Shown: one piece after another, positions 1-8,600 of the stretch
Layout: every line of letters begins with the position of its first letter
How positions within the stretch are numbered: position 1 is the first letter of the stretch
NCBI GenBank assembly: GCA_000226015.1
Contig: JH153097.1
Location: 11,522-38,398 of the forward strand
Source: Mnemiopsis leidyi
Taxonomy: Eukaryota; Ctenophora; Tentaculata; Lobata; Bolinopsidae
Length of the DNA stretch: 26,877 nt
Direction: 5' to 3'
The notes under the pieces: model-generated
Database searches by the model: none
Seen by the model: the letters and a program-made list of their open reading frames with translations, nothing else
Told to the model about the DNA's origin: nothing
Translations under genes and position numbers: made by a program

Positions 1-229
1 TTATGCACTTTGAGTTTATTTTGCGACTTCACGATAATATTAATAGAATATAGATTATGTAACACAATATAACGACATGCAAATTTGACAGTGCAGCGTT
101 ATGCTAATAAACACATCGCAATGGGCCGATTGAATCAGCTATCGCAATTACTTCATGAATCGCATAGCTCATGAATCGAGCTCGTCTGGACCTGATTTCA
201 CTTTCACTATCTATATCAGTTATATTTGA
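1..229. other. AT-rich flank, nothing recognised
   Basis: No open frame of note and no recognised repeat. The sequence holds a few short internal echoes of 'atgaatcg' near 155-180. It ends where the terminal repeat of the next element begins. Confidence 0.5.
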
Positions 230-1619
230 CTACCTTACTCGGGATTATTATGACCGGGATAAAGTGGCGGGTTTGAGGTAATTTCGCCATAATTTTCCCG
301 AACCACATTTTCACCGGTCGTTAATAAACCCGCCGTCTCAGATTTTAGGGTTCCTGAGGGGTATGGGTGCTCATATTTTCATCGTTGTCGTATTTTCACT
401 AAAGAAGACTATTGGGACAATTGTTGTAGGTTTTTCGGGTTCATTTGGCTCAAATTACAAGAAAATTACCTTTTTGCCCAATTCTTGTCTTATATCCTTA
501 TTGCCAAAGTTGATTCAAATTGGCCAATTTTCAATTTCTTCTAGGTATTTACTATGTCTACATTATGAAATATAATATTAATATGACTCAAAGTAGCAGT
601 TAAATTAAAAATTGAATTAGATAAGCTGTCAATAACATGAATCAATTCAAACGGCCATCTAAGGAGGATATCTTTTCCAGCTCATTAACATACTGCTAGT
701 CTGGTTTCCTGACGTGTGTCATGGCTGCCCTAACTCCTGAGCTCGAAGAGATCCCTAGGCCGAATGACTACAGAATCGTTGAATTTTCAACTGCAGTCGC
801 TTCTAGGGGATTTCATGTGTACAAAGCGGTCGAATGGAACGATATACAGCTTGGAGATCATGTGATGATACAACGTAAAAACTTCATTTGATTCTCCAAA
901 AATAGAACGCTTCTCCTGTGCCGTTCGTCGGCTCAAAACGCGAGGTTTAGTGGCTCCAACTCTAGTTACTGTTTGCCACGTGCCGTTGGAGATAAGTAAG
1001 CTATGTCATTTCTTCTTAATCCACGGCGGAGAGATAAGTGGTGTTGTCGAAGATATAGTGCCCAGGAGATCTCCCATACCAAGTGGTGGGTTGGAAATCA
1101 AGTTGAAGACAACGTTCAAAGCTGTCGCACCTTTAGCTGACAAAATGAAGGTACTCCTAAGAGCGGCATATGAGTACGAGTTCCAAGATCAAGGAAGGAG
1201 GGACAATGAAAGGGATGATCCAGATGGCGATAACGAAAATGATTACAACTTATTGGAAGACTTAACAGCTCTCCCTTTATCTTAATATCGATCTGTTTGT
1301 TTCGCTTCTAATGTTAAATATCCTGTTTTTCACGAGTTTGATAAACCAAGAGTCATTATTTCTGTCTAATTTCAAAAATCATTGATAATTCGACTTGTTT
1401 CTCAAGTTTTAGCGATGAAAAATTTCTGAATTTGCTTACTTCAATTAAGAAAATTTACATCTGAGACAAAATTCTTGAATCAAAAATTGAAAGGTTGGAC
1501 ACCGGTAAAAAGGCGACCGGGAAAATGTGGTGGGTTTTGAGCAATTTCGCCATATTTTTCCCGAACCATATTTAACCCGGTCGTTAATAAACCCGTCGTA
1601 ATAATCCCGAGTAAGGTAG
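230..1619. mobile_element. Transposon-like unit bounded by 25-bp inverted repeats
   Basis: Positions 230-254 (beginning ctaccttactcgggatta) are the reverse complement of 1595-1619 with one mismatch. Just inside these ends, 252-335 and 1515-1598 are a second pair of similar sequences of about 84 bp, this time in direct orientation; both contain aatttcgccat and the shared end cggtcgttaataaaccc. The unit could be one DNA transposon or a composite of two partly deleted MITEs that flank the HIRAN-like gene. No transposase is visible inside, so movement would have needed help in trans. I did not find a clear target-site duplication. Confidence 0.45.
721..1285 (+). pseudogene. HIRAN-like domain protein, broken by one frameshift
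   Basis: An ATG at 721 opens a 56-codon frame that stops at 889-891. The second half of the same protein continues in the next frame from about 887 to the stop at 1285. The first part has the 'FHVYKAV' block and the second has 'CHVPLEISKLCHFFL', then 'GGEI' and 'GGLEI'. Together these are the ordered motifs of the intronless HIRAN-like proteins I know as multi-copy in cnidarian and other marine invertebrate genomes. HIRAN (Pfam PF08797) is known in HLTF/Rad5 as a binder of 3' DNA ends; whether this relative binds DNA is not known. The tail is acidic (Asp/Glu/Asn-rich, about residues 150-185). It is flanked by transposon-like repeats. The break could be a true pseudogene, a sequencing error in the run near 880-890, or a short unrecognised intron. 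Confidence 0.6.
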
Positions 1620-2009
1620 ATGTAATGCAAGAGCCGCGTATCGGCCACTGCAGGCTAATAACACTGAAACTCCAACAAAATTCAAGCAAAAAATAGACCT
1701 AGTCAAACTATTTGACTGCACCGTCAAAATCATCCACATCCGTTGTTTTTAATAACTAAAACTTTCACGGCCAGTTTTAAGTTTTCGAAACCGAAAACTG
1801 GTATAAATGAACAGCAGCCAGTATCAATATCATCAGAGCTGCAATAAAAGTGTTCCAGTTTTATGGCCAATATTTTCACTGTAGCTTCCGTGGTATTTCA
1901 TCAACAGTCTTCGCGGCAGAATTATTTTTACAATGTATCCGCTGCTCAAATTTTATTGCTTCTAGCACTAGCAGAGGGCAAATCGAAAAAGCTTCTTTGA
2001 GAGAATTTG

Positions 2010-2066
2010 AGAGATGGAAATCTAGCGTCCGCCTGAGACCTAATTAAGCGGGCGCAATTCTTGTTA
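2010..2066. repeat. Dispersed 56-bp repeat, copy 1
   Basis: The stretch starting agagatggaaatctagcgtc and ending gggcgcaattcttgtt recurs at 9441-9497 with about three base differences. The sequences on either side are unrelated, so this is the shared terminus of a repeat family, not part of a larger duplication. Confidence 0.7.
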
Positions 2067-2144
2067 ACCCTAGAATGGGTTCATAAAAACTGGCTGAAAC
2101 ATCCGGTTTTTTGCTGTTTCATACAGCTGTTTCATAAAGCAGGA

Positions 2145-2280
2145 GTGAAAATGAGGGTATTTATCATTTGCATTCCATCTGTCATTTCCATCGGTTGCAA
2201 GATTTATCCTCATTGAGAGCTCAAAATTTAGTTTGGAGTAAGTTAACCTCCAAAAAACAAAATAAAAAGTAAGAAAATTG
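2145..2280. repeat. Dispersed repeat related to 25134-25270
   Basis: Shares cggttgcaagatttatcctc, the following aaaatttagtttggagtaag, and a trailing 'aaaaagtaagaaaattgc' with the region near 25175-25265. It is the end of the 'TGAGGGTA'-rich repeat seen more completely at 24390-25270. Confidence 0.6.
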
Positions 2281-2375
2281 CCTGAAATGGCGAAAATGGC
2301 GTCGAACTACAGTCCCAGTTGAACTTCCGTGCGTGTCGAACTTCAGTGTGAGAATCGTAGAAAACCCACCAGTTA

Positions 2376-3502
2376 TTACGTAGAAAGCCCACCACTATAT
2401 AAAAAGTAAAGCCAATATATCGACAATCCTGTAAGTCCGAGACAAAGAAATCCTCCTATCGCCACTGCCACAATCGCCAAATGTTTGGCCACCTGTGAAT
2501 TATCATAAGTTAAAGAAGATCTAAATTATAATCATTAAATTGGTGATTGGTGTCTAAAATTGCGTTCTGTTGATAAAGTAGCCTCAAAGTGAGAATTGAA
2601 CTGCTCAAGTATCAAGATTTACCTGTGCAGATCTTCTTGCGCCGTCCAAATCGCCATTCATCAGATACTTATTAGCCTCATGAGACTTAATAACTGCAAC
2701 CAAACCAATTGGAAAACAAAAAAAACAGGAAATCCATGATAATGTCTTATTCGTACGGGGTGCTGGATCGCTTACCTTGAAAATAGGTGACATTATAGTA
2801 TGCTAATATGTATTTTAGAGTGCTAACTGGTATTATAGTATGCTACTATTTTAGAGTGCTAAGTAATTAAACCTCCCACTTTGTTTATCAGTGTCCAGTT
2901 TGGAAACATCTAACAAAAAACATTGTCACCAGAATGACAAAATATGTGGAAAGATGGGAGATAGTCGATAGAAGTACTCACTACCAGTTGTTGGACCATC
3001 ACTTGATTCTGCTGCCCAGGATATTGCTGAGGGGTTTTGATTGATAATGTTTTCTTATGATCGTACTTAACGTTATAGTTAAAACAGGGGGGCGGGGATG
3101 GGGGTAAGATACTGACCTTGACCATAACACCCTGAAATTTGCCCTATTGTCAATGGCAAGAAACTTGACCATGGCCACTAACACCCAAGAATTTTGTCGT
3201 GGTCAAAATGGACATAACTTATATGGTCAAATTTAATCTCGTCTAATTTGGCGTTCACCATTTTGACCAGGCCACGGTAGTATTTTAAATTTAGTCATCG
3301 TCAACATTTTTGACCATATGACCAGGACACCCGGACTATTGCAAATAGTCAACTAGTCGTGGTCATCCTCTCCCCTTAATCAGAGGATATTCAAATAGTT
3401 TAATAACTTAATAAACTGAATTTAAATTTAAGGTCAATACTAAATTTATATCAGAGCTCAAGTTACCTGATATGCGACTGTCCCAGTTGCTGTCGCAGCC
3501 AT
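2376..3502 (-). CDS. CD225/dispanin family protein (IFITM-like), copy 1, four exons
   Basis: Model on the minus strand: exon 1 3502-3467 (MAATATGTVAYQ), exon 2 3026-2982 (Gln/Pro-rich, QYPGQQNQ), exon 3 2775-2623, exon 4 2492-2376 with stop TAA. All junctions are phase 0 with GT-AG ends, giving 116 aa. Residues about 41-54 are a hydrophobic segment (WISCFFCFPIGLVAVIKS) with two Cys, which in IFITM proteins are palmitoylated. Next comes the family hallmark loop with GDLDGARRSA, then a second membrane segment in exon 4 (about residues 84-112). This is the CD225 layout (Pfam PF04505): a short Pro-rich cytosolic N-terminus and two membrane segments. Relatives include the vertebrate IFITM virus-restriction factors, but also PRRT2 and SynDIG1, so an antiviral role is only inference. 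It is transcribed antisense to the neighbouring CEP350-like gene. No clear poly(A) signal was seen after the stop. Confidence 0.85.
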
Positions 3503-3715
3503 GACTATCAGTATCTATCAAAAAGTGTATTATTATTTAAACCTTCTTCTGAGTAACTAGGTGCTCAAGTTGAATTATTTCTTTAAAAAGTGGAAGTTGC
3601 ACCAGGAATTGCAATGGGGATCAGGATCCAAAATAATATGGAATGTCGATAAGTATTATAATGACAAACTGCGTCACTGCAGGTCCAAGTTTTATTTGCC
3701 TTCACTTTGTTGTGT
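2376..3715. repeat. Segmental duplication unit A (partner 13128-14517)
   Basis: The whole dispanin gene plus about 210 bp upstream of its ATG recurs at 13128-14517 in the same orientation. Identity varies strongly along the unit. It is near perfect in part of the first intron (for example 3194-3330 against 13962-14097) and much lower in the last exon and last intron. The far end at about 3715 matches 14517 (ccttcactttgtt), after which the copies are unrelated. Confidence 0.85.
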
Positions 3716-3767
3716 TTTATATTGTATAAAACACAACAAAACTGTGTATCGTGTATATTTATACCAT

Positions 3768-3850
3768 CAATAGCAGCTTTTGCTACTTTTAGGCCTATCT
3801 AAAATTGTGTATAGAAGTACTTATTTTATGCTTTCTTTTTTTGATCCAAA
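3768..3850. repeat. Short dispersed repeat related to 24285-24385
   Basis: Both sites share 'catcaatagcagctt', 'cctatctaaaatt', 'agaag' and 'gatccaaagg'/'ggatccagggg' in the same order. In this copy the repeat abuts the acceptor of the possible exon at 3852. Confidence 0.45.
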
Positions 3851-3851
3851 G

Positions 3852-3928
3852 GGTCCACCTTCATTTACAAGTGATGATGTGACTGAGTTGAATGAACTTG
3901 AGAACAAAATCACGTTGGAGAGGATCAG
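3852..3928 (+). CDS. Possible upstream exon of the CEP350-like gene
   Basis: A pyrimidine-rich tract (ctttctttttttgatccaaag) precedes an open 25-codon stretch with heptad-like composition (TELNELENKITLER). It is followed by a good donor, CAG|gtaagc. It looks like coiled-coil coding sequence and lies in the right place and orientation. However, the exon would end in phase 2, and the first confident exon at 5578 needs a phase 1 donor. Either a small exon in between was missed or this is not an exon of the gene. Confidence 0.4.
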
Positions 3929-4050
3929 GTAAGCTTAGTCAGCATCCATGATGTTACAAACCCTCTGATATAACAAGAAATAAACAAACACAGACACACA
4001 CCAAATGGAATTAAGGCACTCTAGCTAGCTTCAACGGGCGACGCGTGTCT

Positions 4051-4098
4051 AGAATTTCTTCAGGCCAGAATTTCTTCAGGCCAGAATTTCTTCAGGCC
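4051..4098. repeat. 16-bp tandem repeat, three copies
   Basis: The unit agaatttcttcaggcc occurs three times exactly, at 4051, 4067 and 4083. A partial fourth (agaaat) follows. Confidence 0.9.
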
Positions 4099-4464
4099 AG
4101 AAATGCGTGAGAGCGCTTATGGCCGCGACAGTAGGTTATCAACCTACAAAGCTAGCTCAGAAAGGGATTGAGTACTGGTTCATCTTAGGTCTGTCAAATA
4201 CAAGATGTCTTTTCGAATTCTACTTCGGCACAGATCGGAGCATGTTTTCGAACACTACTCATGCTACTGAAACAACCTGCCCGTTTTATGAGCATACAAA
4301 TGAGGTTTTCCATTATCTGATCACATAGAATGACAATTTTAGTCCAATTTTTTCCCGTATTCTTTCCCGACTGACTGACTAAACATTTCCTCCTTCTTCT
4401 ACACAGGTTACAAAGATTAGTTGAATTTTGCCTATATTTAATATTATATAATTACCTATAGTTT

Positions 4465-4640
4465 ACTGAGATTGCCATTTGGGCCCGAAGGGCCCAAACG
4501 GCAAGATTGTTTTGATACGTTTTGTGCACGTGCACAAAAAGTGCAAAACAAGGGTTTGCGATCGACAGCGTAATTTTGGAATATTAGCTCAAAATGTGTC
4601 CGTACGTACGTCCGCGCTCACGGCTCACGCTCCTTTATCA
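4465..4640. repeat. Palindrome-bearing dispersed repeat end
   Basis: Near 4477-4498 the sequence tgggcccgaagggccca forms a perfect 7-bp stem on a GAA loop inside a longer imperfect palindrome (gccatt...aacggc). A second palindrome, tgtgcacgtgcaca, follows near 4526-4539, and cgtacgtacg near 4601. This pattern is typical of a repeat terminus and not of a gene. Confidence 0.5.
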
Positions 4641-5577
4641 AACTTAATCATGTATACGAATACAATAATAGCTGTGTTAACAGACTTAACTGCCTCCGGC
4701 CGCCGAGTGCACTTCACATTATGCAATGTATACATGATTGCCTCAATTATTTGTTCTAATCATGCAACAATCACAACATTAACAAGATGTACCATCAATC
4801 AAGGGATAGTAGATACGATCAAAATTCTTTCATACTGAAGTTTTATTGAGTAATTTGTCTTGAATGACAGATTACCTAGATTGAAAGATGAATGTAACAC
4901 GATTTTAAACGTTCAGCCGGACAATTTTAATTAACGACTTATCCACGCCATTTGTAAAAACACTTGAACGTTGTACGAATAAAGGTCGCATATACAATAC
5001 AATAATGGCGACGTTATGCAGACTCAAGATATTTGAAACAAACAATGAAAGAAACGCGCTATTGTGTTCAAACTTTGCGCGTGCAGCTCAGCGTGCAGTT
5101 TTCAAATCTTGCATCGAACGGCTGCATTAATTCGCACGTCTAACACGTGCAGAACAATGAAATTGACCGAAATGACGTCTGGTTAGTGATTTGCGAAATG
5201 CGAGTTGCCTGTTGCGTATTTTCATTCCTCATTCCGTGAATTGTAATGACAATAAGCGATGGCATGACACGGGAAATTTAGCGGTCGCCTGACACAATGA
5301 AAGCGGCCGCAAGTCTTGTTTAAATATCTTGACATCCTCCTGACGCACAACACATTACTTCCATTAATATTGAAATTTGTTTCTGCTGTATACAATATAT
5401 ATACTATAAGTTATATAAAATCTAAAATTCTAAACGAAAGTGTTCTGTTTCTCTCGCTTTCGTTCAAACCACGGACATAACAGTAAATTAAAAATATCAA
5501 GCTATTTCTTCAAAGAAAATTTCAAAGTATTATTCATTATCCGTTTCCACAAAACTGACTATTTTACTCAGTTACAG

Positions 5578-5681
5578 GATCAGAAGCACTTTCGCCGACA
5601 GACACGACGATAAACATCACATCTGAAGTGGAAAGTGAACCGAGAACTCCAAGCCCAACAAAGAGTCGTCCTGTACACAGT
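5578..5681 (+). CDS. CEP350: CEP350-like exon 1 (first confident exon)
   Basis: Acceptor ttactcagttacag and donor AGT|gtaagt. Reads SEALSPTDTT... ending TPSPTKSRPVHS. Starts with two bases of a split codon and ends in phase 0. The content is Ser/Thr/Pro-rich with SP/TP sites, so it is a disordered linker. Confidence 0.7.
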
Positions 5682-8600
5682 GTAAGTTCGGGGGTAAAGC
5701 TCCTATGACAATGACCGGATGTACCGGGTACCCCTATCATTATATCAACCCACTGGTCGAAAAATCTTGGCCAGTCAAATTGAAAAAAAAACTAGGCATT
5801 TTAAACATGGCCATGCAATCCTGATATTTTGGCTATGGTATTGGTAAAAAGTTTCAGCCATTTTATATGAAAATCTTAGATTCTTTGCTACAGCATTGGT
5901 ATCCATGGCTTCTTTCCGATTCGGTTTGACATGTTGCTGTATTTTGGTTTCATTAATGTATTTTAAGAAACTTTCCATTGCTTTTAGAATCTTGCCTTTT
6001 ATCCTTGCGGTATTTTATGTTTATATACTTTACAGTTAATTGCATATACTTTACAGTTAATTACACGGAATAAAATAGGAATATGATCTTTTCTTTCCGT
6101 TCCGTACCATCCCTCCGTTAACCGTAATGTTTTCTCATTAGCTCCAATCTTTTAGCTCCTTGCTCCCCAGTCTCGCACTGCAATCTCGATTTTGCGATGT
6201 CCATTACATGCATATTCAAAGGTCATTAATGTGGTGCGCTGTGAGATGGTGCCAGTCCAGTCACTGACATTTTTTGTACCTTTCATTAAAATTACCCTGT
6301 CTAGTCAGTAGTCATTCACTACTTAGTACTTGTCACATGATTTCCTTCTACAGAATTCAGACAGTTCGTTTTCTAACTCGGCTGTATTTTCAGGACATTC
6401 CAGAAGAGTTTTCAGAACAGATCGCAACCTCCTCCCAACATGACATCCCTACAGAAATGTCAGCTGACCCAGAAACCAGCCCGATATCAGAAGATCCCGT
6501 CACCCCGGTCACGGAGGAGGGGGCGTTGAGGGAGGAGCCCGTTACCCCTGACATACGGAGAGGTGTTGCTGTGGACGACACGCCGGGGAGGGAGGCTGAT
6601 GTGGAGACAGAATTTGAAACTTCTCCTGAGAAAGGCAAGTGAGAAATAAGAATAATTAGTTGTCTTTTAACGATACATTCAATAAGCTTACTATGAATAC
6701 TGCTGGCAACTTAGTGCAAACGATAAGTTAATTGCAATATGTTAGTGCAAACACAATAATTTTTAGTGTTTGCACAAACATAGTGTTTGCACTAAGTTGT
6801 CAGCAGTCTTTAGAGTAACCTTTAAAGTTAATGCAGTTTTTGTCTTAATATCTTGCTCTTCTCTTCCAGTGCACGAGTCGTTTAGAGCTGTGCTCCCCTC
6901 TGAGTCACACAGGAGGAGAATGAGTGCTTCAGATGCTGAATCTGTTGTCTCCGTCAACATTTCAGCTAGAAAAGTAAGTTGTAGGACTGAAGTGTGTTGA
7001 CTGACTCTGCAAACAGTGCATTAAAAACTTCCAAATTGATATAGAAAAGTTGTTTCCAATGATAAGCTTAAAGCGATATTTTTTATAGCATCTTATCGGT
7101 TAAAATTTCAGACCCCTCCCAAAAATACCTTCTCTATGCAGTTGCCAAAAATTAAAGATGACATTTTCCTTGAATTGAACTTAAGCTGCGTTTTTAACAC
7201 AGGACAAATTTGCGACATTTACTTTGGAACAAGTCAGTCAGTACATGAAGAACGAGAAATTGCGGTCGAAACACCAGAAAGCGCTCCTGGCACTGAGGCA
7301 GCAGGCTGTCAAAGAGAAGACTGATGCCAAACTGCAGTGGATTGACATAAAGAAGAGGTGCGTGCTCCTGATTAAACGTTAAAAACTAAACTATGGAGTT
7401 GTGTAATCTTCTTTGTTTTGATAAAAGACATTACGGAGCGGTTTAACTTATCATAGAGCTAACTCCACTCCCGCTGCAGCAAGTTCAACTGTTAGGTATT
7501 AACTTCTTCCTTGCCAAATCATCTTTGTCTTAGGATATCTACATCCACTTTTAATCGCTCAATCTTATTGCACCAGCTTGATTTCCCACACATCTTCCCA
7601 TCCCGTCACTAAAAATAACCTCTCCCCGCTCAAATACGCAGCACTCACCATCGCACAGTGCAGTTTCTACAACTTCCGATTGGAGTGAATCACGTGATGC
7701 CTCGTTTTGTCACGTGATCGCCTCGTTAACAACAACCGGTATAATTCGCCCCACTGCAGACAGGCTGCAATGATTGGTCCGTTTTCTTGTTATATCGTCA
7801 CGTGGTCAGATCCCATCACTCTAACAAGCTGTCTGTATCCAGCTGGAAATGTGCACGTGCAGGAAAAATGTTGCACGTGCTGCAGTGGACAACACACGTG
7901 GTGTTGTTCCCGCTTGTACACACCTGTCGTTCTCTTAATAATGCTTGTACTTGCTTTTATCAATTTCACCTTTTTCGGCCTTTTTAATAGTTACCTAATT
8001 TTTTATGCCTAGCACTACCGTCAATTTCAATGCCCCTTTTATTTTTGTACAATCACTCTTGAACCATCGTAAATATCACCTTGCCATCTTAATTTTTCTA
8101 AATTTTCTTTGGTTAATCTACATCCCATTCAAATCTTAAGTCTGCAACATCTTAATCTGGCTGATCTGTACTCGCTTGTATGAATATGCTTACTTGTTAA
8201 AGCAGAGAGTGCTCCTCCAAGTTCAATGACGTCACGATGATGTCTTTCCACCAATCAGCAACAGTAGACCCCTTCACATTAATAGTTTCTATTGTCCTTC
8301 ACGGCTTCATCGTCAGATGTTTAGATTATTGGCTCAGGTTATTTTCATTTTTTCCATCTCTTTTTTTTGCCAAAGGCAAAAAAGTAACTGTAGATGGTTT
8401 AAAGTGGTCGGATTTTTAGGTGGGTGGGTAGGTAGGTTGGTAAATTTCATGGTGTCTGGCGTGACAAAGGCTATCATGTGTTAAACTCCGCAAGACGATA
8501 GTAACCTCGTGAACGAACCTTTCGAGGCTAGAAAGCTTGCTACTACGCAAAGATATTTGCTTAAGAAATTTCTTGGTCCAACACGCGTAATTGCAAGTGG

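Larger units (their letters stand above)
1620..2375. other. Non-coding repeat-rich stretch
   Basis: No convincing gene. A hairpin has arms near 1770-1777 (ccagtttt) and 1793-1800 (aaaactgg). It is followed directly by tataaat and, about 40 bases later, aataaa near 1842, which could be the promoter and poly(A) region of an LTR-type retroelement. The LTR ends are not visible, so this is weak. The rest is the dispersed 56-bp repeat at about 2010-2065 and a segment at 2145-2280 that recurs at 25134-25270. Confidence 0.4.
3929..5577. other. Putative intron or upstream region, repeat-rich
   Basis: Holds the 16-bp tandem repeat at 4051-4098, the GGGCCC palindrome-bearing repeat from about 4463, and several CACGTG sites (near 4532 and 5143). 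The open frames here (for example 4479-4838) have no recognisable domain and match repeat sequence. I see no convincing exon that would bridge 3928 and 5578. Confidence 0.4.

Noticed and set aside
1801-1850. Solo LTR with TATA box and AATAAA
   Set aside because: The promoter-like and poly(A)-like motifs are close together, but no LTR ends, primer-binding site or second copy can be seen.
2910-3125. 71-codon minus-strand frame with a Met start at 3125 as the dispanin N-terminus
   Set aside because: The frame is closed by a TGA in the duplicate copy. A start exon at 3502-3467 joined to an acceptor at 3027-3028 gives a clean phase 0 gene in both copies.
4479-4838. 119-codon open frame as a gene
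   Set aside because: Starts inside a GGGCCC palindrome, has no recognisable domain, and looks like repeat sequence.
6390-6638. 82-codon minus-strand frame opposite exon 2
   Set aside because: Shadow of a CEP350 exon; the plus-strand frame has splice sites and phase agreement.
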